A stretch of 64,000 bases of DNA from NCBI GenBank assembly GCA_031761875.1, contig CP134492.1, positions 3,968,001 to 4,032,000 of the forward strand, in the 5' to 3' direction. The first letter of the stretch is position 1. Every line of letters begins with the position of its first letter. Source of the stretch: Bacillaceae bacterium IKA-2 (GTDB lineage: Bacteria > Bacillota > Bacilli > Bacillales > Anaerobacillaceae). Shown here piece by piece: positions 46,842 through 55,952 of the stretch. The notes below the pieces were generated by a model. It had not been told where the DNA came from. It made no database searches and saw nothing but the letters and a program-made list of their open reading frames with translations. The translations under genes and the position numbers were made by a program.

Positions 46842-48446
46842 TTATCTGCCCAATCCGTTAATAATCCGATCAAGCATATCGTCTACTACTGAGATCATTT
46901 TAGCGGCAGCGTTATAGGCATGCTGGAATTGAATTAAGTTTGTCATTTCTTCATCAAGCGATACGCCACTTACACTCTCGCGGCGTTGATCGACGGAAAG
47001 TCTTAATGTATCGGAGTTCCGCATCATTCTCTCAGCTTCATTTGTATGAACAGCCATGTCACCAATAACACCTTGGTAAAAGCTTTGCACATTTGTAGTT
47101 GTGCCACCGAAGTTAAGACTAGCATCTTTGACGTTAGCTAGCGCAAGAGCGTTAGAACCGTCACCGGAGAATCCTTTTCCTTGGTAGTCAGTAGAAGCTG
47201 CAATATTGTCTAATCCAGCCATAATTGCATCTGAAACTTTCAAATTCGAAGCAGCACCTTTAAAGTTAACGATTGTTAGATCAGCGCCTCGATATTCAAA
47301 AAAGTTTATTGGTGGATCGCTCTTCTCTCCTGCAGCAATTTCATTCAAGCTCCAACCTGAGTTGTGGACTGCATTAAACTCCGCCGCGAAGGCAAATACC
47401 ATTTGATCTAAGTTCTGAAACATTTCTGGGTACAAACCTTTTTCTTCACCATTTTTTGCTATATAGCCATATGATTCAAGGTCAGCTTTCATTTTTCCTG
47501 CTGCATGGAAATTATCAACAGTAAATTTTGAAACGCCGCCATTCGTTTTATAATCAAAGTTCGGGTCTTCTTGTGTTTTTTGTGAAGCAAAGTAAACTGC
47601 TTCGACTAGCCCCGTATCGTCATCATAAGCGACTTTCATTTCATTTGCTTCCAATCGCTTACCGTCTACTAGCGTGACACCTATATCACGGCCGTTTTGA
47701 TCTACTAGTTTTATCGTATATTTACCTTCAGCAATATCAAGTGCTAGTCCACCACTCCCGACTGGCTCTACCTTTACATTGACAAGCTGAGAGAGACGAT
47801 CAACTAATTGATCACGTTGATCATATAAATCGTTTGGCAAAAAGCCATGTGGTTCGACAGATGCGATTTGGGTGTTCATATTATTAATTTGGCGAGCTAA
47901 TGAATTTACTTCTTCCGCCGTTACATTAATTTCATTTTTTAAGTCACGTTGAATAGCTTTAAGCGATTCGGAAGTGTAATTAAAAGTTTCAGCAACTGCC
48001 ATGCCGCGTTGTCGAACAACAGAACGGGCACCTGAGTCTTCTGGATGAACAGATAAATCCTGGAGAGACGTCCAAAAACGGTCCATTGTTTGTGCTAAGC
48101 CGTCTTCTGTCGGTTCGTTCATAATGTCTTCCATTTTGTGTAAAGCAACTTGCCGTGCATCCCAATAACCAAACTTACTCGTTTCTGCTCGATATTGTGT
48201 ATCTAGAAAGCCTTCACGTATACGTTGAATCGCACCTGCTGATACGCCAGTTCCAAGCTGTCCTGGAATATCCGGTCGGTTCATTCCTGGATTAGGGTAT
48301 GCCTCTGTTTGCGTGAAGTTCACTCTTTGTCTTGAATAGCCTGGTGTATTTGCATTAGCGATGTTATGTCCAGTTGTATGTAGCGCTGTTTGTTGGGTAA
48401 ACATGGCACGTCGAGCAGTTTCTAAGCCATGGAAAGTAGATTGCAT
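46842..48446 (-). CDS. flgK: Hook-filament junction protein FlgK
   Basis: This 534-residue HAP1 opens MQSTFHGLETARRAMFTQQ and has ALHTTGHNIANANTPGYSRQ. The C-terminal rod-type helix (VSLDEEMTNLIQFQHAYNAA, AKMISVVDDMLD) is present. GGAGG lies seven bases before the ATG at 48446; the upstream in-frame frame is repeat-derived. It is followed by flgL. Confidence 0.97.
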   Translation of the reverse strand: MQSTFHGLETARRAMFTQQTALHTTGHNIANANTPGYSRQRVNFTQTEAYPNPGMNRPDIPGQLGTGVSAGAIQRIREGFLDTQYRAETSKFGYWDARQVALHKMEDIMNEPTEDGLAQTMDRFWTSLQDLSVHPEDSGARSVVRQRGMAVAETFNYTSESLKAIQRDLKNEINVTAEEVNSLARQINNMNTQIASVEPHGFLPNDLYDQRDQLVDRLSQLVNVKVEPVGSGGLALDIAEGKYTIKLVDQNGRDIGVTLVDGKRLEANEMKVAYDDDTGLVEAVYFASQKTQEDPNFDYKTNGGVSKFTVDNFHAAGKMKADLESYGYIAKNGEEKGLYPEMFQNLDQMVFAFAAEFNAVHNSGWSLNEIAAGEKSDPPINFFEYRGADLTIVNFKGAASNLKVSDAIMAGLDNIAASTDYQGKGFSGDGSNALALANVKDASLNFGGTTTNVQSFYQGVIGDMAVHTNEAERMMRNSDTLRLSVDQRRESVSGVSLDEEMTNLIQFQHAYNAAAKMISVVDDMLDRIINGLGR

Positions 48447-48466
48447 TGTAGTTCCTCCGTTTCTGT

Positions 48467-48702
48467 AAAGTAAAAAGGTGGAAAGGGGAAAGTTGGAAAG
48501 GAAGGTCAAAAGCTTTAAGGGCCGCTCGAAAGTTATTAGTTGGTTAGTCGTTAGTGGTTAGGAAGGTCAAAAGTTTTAAAAGCTTTGGATTATCCTTTGC
48601 CTTTGATCTCTTTTCCTTTCCAACTTTCCAACTTTCGACTTTAATCTTTAATCTTTAATCTTTTCCTTTCCAACTTTCCAACTTTCTACCTTCCAACTTA
48701 TT
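48467..48702. repeat. Intra-operon low-complexity repeat between flgN and flgK
   Basis: GGAAAGGGGAAAGTTGGAAAG on one side and two blocks of CTTTCCAACTTTCCAACTTTC on the other, with three AATCTTT copies between. It lies inside the flgM-flgN-flgK operon. Confidence 0.75.
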
Positions 48703-49194
48703 TCACGCTTTCGAATCAAATAGTGAACGTCCTAACGGTTCATCGTCACCTTGGTCTGGACGTTGATAATTTCCGGTCTCAAGCTCAGGCTGTAGGACAT
48801 CAAGGGATAAATTCACAAATCGTAACGAATCTTCAATAAGCTGCTGGTTTAGCTGATTTTTTTGTTTTAAAGTTTGAATTTGCTGGACGATCTGCTCTTG
48901 CAGGCTTACTAGCTCTTCTTTTTCACCATCACTGACATGAGGGAGAATCTCAGCTAATGTTCCGACTTCTGTTACTAATCCCTTGCTTTCCATAAAAAAT
49001 TGAACAAGCCTCACTCGTTCTTGTTCTACTCGTTGCAACTGCTTTAATTGCACAGTTTCCTTTTGCATGAGCGTCTTTAAGTGAGCGATGTCTCCTTTTG
49101 TTACACATTCTGTTTTCTCTTCTGCTAATTCATTAAACAGTTGATGAATTTTAATTAGTTTTTTGATACATGCTGTCAATAATTCGATAGACAT
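48703..49194 (-). CDS. flgN: Flagellar chaperone FlgN
   Basis: This 163-residue helical chaperone serves FlgK and FlgL. It is mostly coiled coil, with HVSDGEKEELVSLQEQIVQQ in the middle and the SLDVLQPE segment near the end. The ATG at 49194 follows GAGGTGAAAAGG; the GTG nine bases before is part of that ribosome site. It lies 17 bases from flgM. Confidence 0.85.
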   Translation of the reverse strand: MSIELLTACIKKLIKIHQLFNELAEEKTECVTKGDIAHLKTLMQKETVQLKQLQRVEQERVRLVQFFMESKGLVTEVGTLAEILPHVSDGEKEELVSLQEQIVQQIQTLKQKNQLNQQLIEDSLRFVNLSLDVLQPELETGNYQRPDQGDDEPLGRSLFDSKA

Positions 49195-49211
49195 CCTTTT
49201 CACCTCAAGTC

Positions 49212-49469
49212 TTAATCATTCCAAAACTCATAAAATTTTCTGGCAACTTCCTCGGAGTTAACTTTGTACTCTCCGTTTTCAATTTTCCCCTTTAATTCTT
49301 CAACCTTTTCTTTTCGGTCAGTGACAATTTTCAATTCCTGTTGCATTTTCTTTGCTTCAGTTGATATTTCAAGCTGATCTTTTTTCTTTGTCACTTCTCC
49401 ACTTGGCTGCGATTTTTCTAGTTGTTTGCGGTAAATGTTTTGTATATTTGAATATGGATTAATTTTCAT
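49212..49469 (-). CDS. flgM: Anti-sigma factor FlgM
   Basis: This 85-residue SigD inhibitor opens MKINPYSNIQNIYRKQ, with the C-terminal SigD-binding part VEELKGKIENGEYKVNSEEV and ARKFYEFW. In Bacillus it holds SigD until the hook is complete. The ATG at 49469 follows AAAGAGGTGATAAAG. A SigD-type promoter lies at 49512-49539. Confidence 0.93.
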   Translation of the reverse strand: MKINPYSNIQNIYRKQLEKSQPSGEVTKKKDQLEISTEAKKMQQELKIVTDRKEKVEELKGKIENGEYKVNSEEVARKFYEFWND

Positions 49470-49511
49470 CTTTATCACCTCTTTTAAAGTAATGTAACTA
49501 CCTTATTGTTA

Positions 49512-49539
49512 TTATCGTCTTAAAAATCGTTTTTGTTTA
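49512..49539 (-). promoter_or_regulatory. SigD-type promoter of flgM operon
   Basis: TAAA (49536-49539), 16 bases, then GACGATAA (49512-49519) on the minus strand; two mismatches to GCCGATAT. It lies about 45 bases before flgM. Confidence 0.5.
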
Positions 49540-49600
49540 GGAAAATTTGAATTTCGGCTACTTTTTGGTCATTTTTTTCTTATTTTGCTATCTTTTTTGG

Positions 49601-49629
49601 CAAAAAATACCGCTAGCGGGTGCTAACGG
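49601..49629 (-). terminator. Terminator after yvyF
   Basis: The stem CCGTTAGC/GCTAGCGG with a short loop is followed by TATTTTTTG on the minus strand. Confidence 0.8.
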
Positions 49630-49779
49630 CATTTCGAGTGTTTCGTTTCTAAGTGTAGCCGATCATTTCGAGACTCAATAAAAAAATTTATCGCCGGAGG
49701 TCAGGCTGACGATATTTCATTGTTGCCGACAGGACATTGACAACGATTAGCTCGAATTGAGGCACCTCAGCTTTCTTTG

Positions 49780-50214
49780 CTATCTTTTTCGATCAATTTT
49801 CGTATCTAAGGAATGATAAGTTGTCAATTTGCTTTTTTCTTCGTTGCGTTTACGATCTGCAAATTTCTTTTCACTATCCATACGGCTTAAGCCACTTGTA
49901 ATATTGCCTTTACACTCACCACAAATCCGCCCTTCACGAATCATTCTTTTACATGATTCGCATGGATAGGCTAGGTTTGGAAAGCTTTGTAAATGCAAGC
50001 GGCCTTGCTTAATAAATTTGACAACTAACTCTTCTTTCACATCAGTTCCTTCTTCGACCTCCTTCATAGACGCCATCCGATTTTCTTTTTTTCTTACGAA
50101 CTGATAAACAGTTTGAAAATCTTCTTCCTCTTTTTTGTAGCAATCTTGACAAACATCTCGTAAATTTCTAACAAAAATTTTATTACAATTTGGACAATTT
50201 TTTAAATCTGGCAC
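49780..50214 (-). CDS. yvyF: YvyF family flagellar-operon protein
   Basis: This 144-residue protein has two Cys pairs of zinc-ribbon type: CPNCNKIFVRNLRDVCQDC near the start and CESCKRMIREGRICGEC near residue 95. A winged-helix-like middle (MASMKEVEEGTDVKEELVVKF) lies between them. It uses a GTG start after GGGGAG. Position between comFC and flgM matches yvyF. Its function is unknown. Confidence 0.88.
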   Translation of the reverse strand: MPDLKNCPNCNKIFVRNLRDVCQDCYKKEEEDFQTVYQFVRKKENRMASMKEVEEGTDVKEELVVKFIKQGRLHLQSFPNLAYPCESCKRMIREGRICGECKGNITSGLSRMDSEKKFADRKRNEEKSKLTTYHSLDTKIDRKR

Positions 50215-50670
50215 GCTGATCTCCCCTATCCACTACATTTAGTCGAATATCCTCGTCGGCTCTAATAATACCGTTATTTGTACAATCACTATATAGGTCA
50301 TTCTCGTGCTCAATAGTCTCTGAAATAGAGTCTAGCCCGCAAATCTAGTAAATAATTCGCCAGAATGAATTTCATAATACCAAAAACTAGCCACATCAAT
50401 CTACAAAGTTGAAAACGGTTCATTTCAACTTTGTAGTATCCTGGTGGCGTAGAATCTGCATTATGAAATTCATTCGACTGAATAACTTTCGAACTTTTCT
50501 AACAGCTGTTAATTTCTATTATATTCGAAAACAACGGATTTTTTAAGGGGATTTAGTAGGAATATGTCGTTTTTTCAGTTTATTTTACGAGAATTGTCGT
50601 TTGATAGATTTGATATGTTCAATCCGAGAAAATTTAATAGTTTAAAAAGATCAACTATAATCTAGTCTGT
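50215..50670. other. Intergenic region between comFC and yvyF
   Basis: This 456-base gap contains palindromic element copy C (50363-50475). The flanks are AT-rich with no gene recognised. A comFB homologue is absent. Confidence 0.5.
50363..50475 (-). repeat. Palindromic intergenic element, copy C, enlarged
   Basis: The same ends (ATGAATTTCATAAT) and flanking core (GCCAC ... GTGGC) as copies A and B. The loop carries an extra ~40-base hairpin: CTACAAAGTTGAAA pairs with TTTCAACTTTGTAG. It is about 113 bp. Confidence 0.75.
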
Positions 50671-51375
50671 CTAGCCCCTAGCAACAGTGAGGGCGTACAC
50701 ATGAGCTGCCTGATTGGCCTTTAAAACAGCTGCCGCTTCATAAAGTGTTGCTCCTGTTGTATAAATGTCATCAACGAGTAAAACTTTCTTGTCTTGGATG
50801 GTGTGAAGTAGCGCTGGCACGATTTGAAACTTTTCCTCTTTATCTTCTTCTTGTAAGCGTTCTTTACGTGTTTTTTTACTTTGTTTACGAGATTCTTGAG
50901 GTCTTTGCAATACTTCGACGACTTCGAATGGAAGCCCTTCAGCTAATAGTTTTGCTTGATTAAAACTTCGTTCGTAAAGGCGAGTCTCATCGAGTGGAAT
51001 TGGTACGGCGACATCAACGGGAAATTGTTTGGCTGCTTTTTGTAACGGTTGCCAAAACAACTTTACTAACTCGGCGTCACCTCGATATTTCCAAGTTGCG
51101 ATCACTTCTTGTAAAAAATCATTATAAACGTACAATGATCGATTTTTTTCTAAAGCATCACTTTGCCATCTGATGCAATCTGCGCATCGATCACCGCTTC
51201 TAAATTGGGGATCAAGATGAGCAAAGGGGCGACCGCATTTTCTACAGATCTCACCTTGGATTTCTGTTAGTTTCTCACTACATAGTTCACAAATCATTGC
51301 CGGGGTCGTGAGCGCGTAGACAAACTGCCAGCTTATCTTTTCCAAAAAAGGTTGTTTACAAATTAGGCAGTGCAT
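50671..51375 (-). CDS. comFC: Competence protein ComFC (phosphoribosyltransferase-like)
   Basis: This 234-residue ComFC/GntX-family protein has N-terminal zinc-ribbon Cys pairs (CLIC, CELC, CRKCG, CADC). The C-terminal phosphoribosyltransferase fold carries the PRPP motif VLLVDDIYTTGATL. ComFC partners with ComFA in DNA uptake in Gram-positive bacteria. GAAGGAGG precedes the ATG. It lies 81 bases after the comFA stop, so it has lost its usual promoter if comFA transcription is blocked. Confidence 0.94.
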   Translation of the reverse strand: MHCLICKQPFLEKISWQFVYALTTPAMICELCSEKLTEIQGEICRKCGRPFAHLDPQFRSGDRCADCIRWQSDALEKNRSLYVYNDFLQEVIATWKYRGDAELVKLFWQPLQKAAKQFPVDVAVPIPLDETRLYERSFNQAKLLAEGLPFEVVEVLQRPQESRKQSKKTRKERLQEEDKEEKFQIVPALLHTIQDKKVLLVDDIYTTGATLYEAAAVLKANQAAHVYALTVARG

Positions 51376-51456
51376 CTAATCGCCTCCTTCTTTTAACTGA
51401 AATATCTTGCTAAAATTCAAGTATTTTCATAGTTTTTTTTACACCGATAAAGACAA

Positions 51457-52390
51457 TCAGCTCCCAAGTTTGTTCATTTCGTTAATATGATCAATCGCAT
51501 CAAGCATTGCTTCTGTTTTCCCATAATGAAAAAAAATAATTTCGCCACTAGGAAATTCGCTGCTGCGACCGACACGTCCTGATATTTGCACGAGTGCGCT
51601 TTCGCTAAAAACATCATCATCAGCACCATAGATAGCGACAGCGACATTTGCCACGGTCACCCCTCGTTCCAATATTGTTGTCGTGACAAGAAGTTGAATT
51701 TCAGCGTTACGAAATTTTTGAACTTTTTCATTGCGTTCGGGGTCCTCTGAGTGAACTCCATCAAGAGCTTGAAATTGAGTTTGAAGTAGTGGGACGAGCT
51801 TTTTAAGGACTGTTACTGAGGGGACAAACAGAAATGCTTGTTGCTGTGCGGCTACTTTTTCTGAAAGCCAATCAGTCAGGAGACTTGGAATATCGGCTTT
51901 TTTTAACTGATTTTGCCAGCTACCGATCCATTTTAATTTTGGAACAGGTAGTGGAAAGCCATGATAGCGTTTCGGAATTTTCACTGCGGTTAAAATGCCG
52001 TTTTGTACTTGTTTTTGCAATTGCTTATCTGGAGTTGCGGTTAAGAGGATTGTCGTAGCATCGTTTTTGCCAGCTTGATTGATGGCATGTTTCAACATTG
52101 GGTCATAGGAAAGTGGGAACGCATCGACTTCATCAATCACGACAAAATCAAAACAATTTTCATAGCGAAGCAGTTGGTGCGTCGTTGCAATGATTAGTTG
52201 ACCTGACTTGCCGCGATCTTCGCTACCGCCATAGAGTGAGAGAACTTCAACGTCAGGAAAAACTTTTTTTAAGCGCGGTGTAAGTTCATGAACAACGTCT
52301 CGACGCGGGGTTGCAATCAGGACATTCTGACCCATTTCAAGCGCGGAGTTTATGCCTTCAAAGAGGATTTCAGTTTTCCCAGAACCACAA
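51457..52390 (-). pseudogene. comFA: comFA, 3' two-thirds; 5' part cut off by a mobile element
   Basis: The frame reads from NPCGSGKTEILFEGINSAL (Walker A) through VIDEVDAFPLSYD (DEVD box), LTATPD and ISGRVGRSSEFPSG. This is a competence DNA helicase/translocase. The normal ~460-residue ComFA begins with a zinc finger and about 100 residues before Walker A; all of that is missing. Homology stops at about 52390, where codons become unlike ComFA. An internal ATG at 52335 could still start a 292-residue product without a P-loop. Loss of function is expected. Confidence 0.9.
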
Positions 52391-52491
52391 GGATTATCTT
52401 TAGTAGACCAATATATAAGAAGTATAAAAAGCTTGTCCTATTAATCTTTTTAACTTGTTATATATTAGTCTACATATAATACGTTAGAATT

Positions 52492-52938
52492 TTAAATTGG
52501 AGTTACTTTCTTAACGTGTTCTCTCAATCGAATAACCTCGTCTTTCAGTTCTTCGTGTTCCACCAATTGCAAGAGAAGATTGCGTTTATCTTCTTCAAGT
52601 TCTCTCACTTTTTGTCGTAGTTGTTTAATTTGCTGAACTTTTTGTTGGTTCGGTGTGGTGTACAAAACATCTTCTTTAGCTTCTTTTTCTTCAATTGCTT
52701 TTCGTTTTTGCATTTCACGTAAACCCATGATCCGCTCTTTGATTTGAAGGTTATTATATAAAGTGGCAGGGGTAACTCCTGCTTCTTCCGCAACAGTTTT
52801 AAAGTTGATTTGCTTGGTTTTGGAACGCTTTAATTTTGCTATAGCCTTATCTACTTTTTCAAAAGTTTGTTGTTGACGTAATTTAGCGTGTTCTTTTAAC
52901 CCAAGCGTGTTATCCTTTTTATTCTTCTTTGTTGCCAT
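52492..52938 (-). CDS. tnpC: Tn554 TnpC-like accessory protein (DUF6262 type)
   Basis: This 148-residue protein has an N-terminal basic piece, an HTH-like segment (INFKTVAEEAGVTPATLYNN) and a C-terminal coiled coil (KVRELEEDKRNLLLQLVEHE). In Tn554 the TnpC protein orients integration. The ATG at 52938 follows GGAGG and overlaps the preceding recombinase by 20 bases. It is intact, and its stop lies 100 bases from the comFA junction. Confidence 0.85.
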   Translation of the reverse strand: MATKKNKKDNTLGLKEHAKLRQQQTFEKVDKAIAKLKRSKTKQINFKTVAEEAGVTPATLYNNLQIKERIMGLREMQKRKAIEEKEAKEDVLYTTPNQQKVQQIKQLRQKVRELEEDKRNLLLQLVEHEELKDEVIRLREHVKKVTPI

Positions 52939-53893
52939 GTATCTGTGCCTCCAATCGTTCCACAATCGGGTTTAAATATATCCATTTCGCTTTTAAACGT
53001 TGATGTTCTCTTGTCCTACCTTCTGCTTCATAGCGTTCCATTTCACTCTCTAGGAGGTCTAGTTCACGCTTATGGATAGGGTAATATTCCTCCGTAGTTA
53101 CATAGTTAGGGCAATTGATGAAGATACAACCGTCACCATTATCACATCCCCCCCTACGAGAATCTTGTAGACATATACCAGTAGGTAGAGGATTGATATA
53201 CATTTCTTTTGTTAAATTAGAAATGAAATCTTCGATTTCTTCTTCGGCTTTGCCTTTAAACTGTTGTGCTAGATTTCTTTTAATGATACTTGCGTTAATA
53301 CCTGCAATTTTACTATTAGGAGCAATAATACTCTTTACCATATTTGCTGTTTCTTCAATTTTGACTCGTTTGTAATGGTCGGTCATTTCAGATGTAACAT
53401 GTTGATAATGTTTCATAATAAATGAAATAGGTACTCTCTTTCGAATTAAATCATTACAGTAATTCACTCTAAACTGGTGAGCTTGTAACGGATATAATTC
53501 ACCATCATCACCTCTTATATCCCATTTTTTAATAAATTTTTTTATTCGAGTATACCAAGAGCTTGAAGGTTTCAGTGTTACTATTTCCCCATAATGACCA
53601 TGCACTCTCGATAAAAATAATTCTTCAAATTCACTTTCTTGCCTTAATTTATTAGTATGTTCTTCGAGTTCTTGTATCGTGTCTACTACTAACTCATTGA
53701 CAAATATCTTATGTGGGGTGGGAATACCTCTGTTTGTTTTTGATATCGTACAGTCCATATAATAACCACCTTCTGAAAGTGGCTTAACACAACCTATTTT
53801 CAAACTTAAAATTTCGCTAAGACGAAGCCCTGTTTGAGATAACAATATAACTGCACATTTAGTTAAAATTTTATCTTCATTCATTGCACTGTT
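52919..53893 (-). pseudogene. C-terminal part of the third Tn554-like tyrosine recombinase (IS21-interrupted)
   Basis: About 325 codons remain, from NSAMNEDKILTKCAVILL. The catalytic Arg is in TGLRLSEILSLK, HxxR in QAHQFRVNYC, and the distal Tyr in TDHYKRV. A C-terminal Cys cluster (GGCDNGDGCIFINC) is present. Its N-terminal half lies 6 kb away at 59779-60384. Joined at the duplicated NSAM codons the two parts make one protein of about 520 residues. Confidence 0.88.
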
Positions 53894-53894
53894 T
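53881..53894. repeat. Left target duplication of IS21 element
   Basis: CATTGCACTGTTTA here and CATTGCACTATTTA at 59779-59792 differ at one base. They encode the same Asn-Ser-Ala-Met codons of the split recombinase, as expected of a target-site duplication. Confidence 0.7.
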
Positions 53895-54015
53895 ATGATA
53901 CTCTAAAAGTGGCCCATTAATAGAATAATATCAATTGAAAAACGGTCCAGTACTTTAACACTAATCTCTTACTGTTATGATGGCAGTAAAGGGGTGGGAT
54001 GGAGTGATTGAGATA

Positions 54016-54801
54016 ATGGACAAACATGCAATAATAAAACTAAAGCAGCAAGGTGTATCCAATAGAAAAGCTGCCAAGCTTTTAAACATCAATCGGAAAA
54101 CAGTCGCAATCTATTGGAATGAGTACCAGAAGAACAATACTCTGTTGAATGCCTTAGACGTTAATAAAAAAGAAGTACAAGAAGTACAAGAAAAAATATG
54201 CGAGGCACCAAAGTATAATGCTCAAAATAGAAAGCCAAGAAAGTACACAGCAGAAATCGATACCAGATTAGACGAAATCCTAGAGAGTGAATCTGAAAAG
54301 TGTAAAGAGTTAGGTCGACATAAACAACAGCTGACTAATTTGCAAATTCACCAAATGCTAGTCAATGAAAAGTTTGATATTGGATATACAACTATTACAA
54401 ATAAAATCAGAGAAAAAAGAAACAAACCTAAGGAATGCTTTATTAAACAATCATATGATTTAGGGCAAAGACTTGAATATGATTTTGGCGAAGTGAAGTT
54501 AGAAATAAACGGGGAGATCAATACCTATCATCTAGCTGTACTATCTTCACCAGCTGCTGATTTCAGATGGGCGTATTTATATAAGAATCAAAAGCAAGAC
54601 GTCTTTATGGATTCTCATGTGCGTTTCTTCGATATGTTAGGTGGCGTTTATTCAGAGATTGTGTACGACAATATGAGAAATGTAGTATCAAAATTCATAG
54701 GTAAAACTGAAAAAGTCCTCAATGAGAATTTGCTAAAATTGTCACTCTACTACGGATTCGATATCAACGTCACTAATTGTTTCAGTGGAAACGAGAAGGG
54801 T
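54016..54801 (+). pseudogene. istA: istA, 5' part (IS21 transposase)
   Basis: About 262 codons from ATG 54016. The N-terminal HTH (QQGVSNRKAAKLLNINRKTV) is followed by the DDE integrase core: first Asp in LEYDFGEVKLE, second in IVYDNMRNVV. The frame runs to FSGNEKG and then enters foreign sequence. The rest resumes at 58302. The two parts together would give a normal-size IstA of about 490 residues. Confidence 0.9.
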
Positions 54802-54885
54802 AATGAAAAGTATATGATAATGTAAAGTAAGGCTGTTAAATAACCGTAAGTAAAGGATCCCTCGCTGTTTTACTTTACATTATCT
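54794..54885. repeat. Left end of RIT: outer inverted repeat and paired inner motif
   Basis: The outer 45 bases recur inverted at 58231-58275. Within this end GATAATGTAAAGTAA (about 54816-54830) faces an inverted partner TTACTTTACATTATC (54871-54885). This could be a pair of recombinase core sites with a ~40-base interval. Confidence 0.75.
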
Positions 54886-54902
54886 GCAACGCAAACACTA
54901 TT

Positions 54903-55952
54903 TTATTTATCAAATCTTTTTAGCCATTCCAATAAATCTCCACTTTTTTGCCAAGAAGGTGCACCTTTTGGTACAACATCTGTATATGCTTTTTCAATTG
55001 CTTCTCTTTTTTGTTTTGAATCTACCTTAGCGTAAATTTCAGTTGTTTGGACAGAACGGTGACCTAGTATATCACGGATGTATATGAGATTAACTCCTGC
55101 TTGGAGTAAGTGCATAGCTTTTGAATGTCTCAGACAATGACAGCTAAATCGTTCTGGGATTAATATTTGATCTTTAATACGAGCCTTGCGTGCATATTTA
55201 TCTAGTATGTAATTCACCCCTGCCCGGGTCAGTTTTTCTCCTCTTTTGTTACAGAACAATGGGTACATGTTTGCTGACAAACTTAACAGCCCCTGCTCAT
55301 CCATATATCGATTTAATAAATCTAACGGAGCATCCATCAGAGGGACTATCCGGGCTTTATTCCCCTTACCAATTAACTTTACAGTACATGGTCTGTCAAA
55401 ACGTACTTGTGACGGAGTGAGGTCAATGATTTCCTGTACTCTTCCACCGCTTTCATACATAATTGACAAAAGAGCAAGATCTCTTCGTCCTATTTTAGTT
55501 GACTGATCAGGCATTTCCAAAAGTAGTCTGATCCCATTAAGCGTTAGGTAACTGATTGATTTTGTTTCTGTTTTCTTAACCCGGATTCCAAGGATTCTCT
55601 GCCATTCCAAAAGATTATCGGGGCTCTGATACTGGAGATATTGGAAGAAAGAGTGTAATGCCGCAAGGCGGACGTTCCTTGTGGCTGTACTACAGCCACG
55701 CTCTGTTTCTATCCAGTCAAGAAAGTGAATAACCATTTCCTTATTAATCATGCCCAGCGTCAGAGAATTTGTTTTTATTCCTTTTTTATCCTTGATAAAT
55801 GTAAGGAAAAGTACAAATGTGTCTCTATAAGAGGCAATCGTATTTATACTGAACCCCATTTCTCCTGGCAGGTATTTTGTAAGAAATCCTGTCAGATAGC
55901 GAGAGAAATCAGTCGGCTTCATAATGGTCAACCTCCGGAAATACATAGGCAC
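54903..55952 (-). CDS. RIT tyrosine recombinase 3 (RitC)
   Basis: This is a tyrosine integrase of about 339 residues if the ATG at 55922 is used; GGAGG lies nine bases before it. N-terminal SAM-like core-binding domain, then the catalytic domain: Arg in ESGGRVQEIIDL, HxxR in CHCLRHSKAMHLL, His in LGHRSVQTTEIY with the nucleophile Tyr. Its start overlaps the end of the second recombinase by 14 bases, so the three are probably translationally coupled. Confidence 0.9.
   Translation of the reverse strand: MPMYFRRLTIMKPTDFSRYLTGFLTKYLPGEMGFSINTIASYRDTFVLFLTFIKDKKGIKTNSLTLGMINKEMVIHFLDWIETERGCSTATRNVRLAALHSFFQYLQYQSPDNLLEWQRILGIRVKKTETKSISYLTLNGIRLLLEMPDQSTKIGRRDLALLSIMYESGGRVQEIIDLTPSQVRFDRPCTVKLIGKGNKARIVPLMDAPLDLLNRYMDEQGLLSLSANMYPLFCNKRGEKLTRAGVNYILDKYARKARIKDQILIPERFSCHCLRHSKAMHLLQAGVNLIYIRDILGHRSVQTTEIYAKVDSKQKREAIEKAYTDVVPKGAPSWQKSGDLLEWLKRFDK

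Larger units (their letters stand above)
49470..49779. other. Intergenic region between flgM and yvyF
   Basis: A 310-base spacer carrying the flgM SigD-type promoter and the comF/yvyF terminator. The rest (49640-49779) shows nothing recognisable. Confidence 0.5.

Noticed and set aside
51457-52335. Functional short ComFA from the internal ATG at 52335
   Set aside because: The product would lack the P-loop and zinc finger; annotated as a truncated gene instead.
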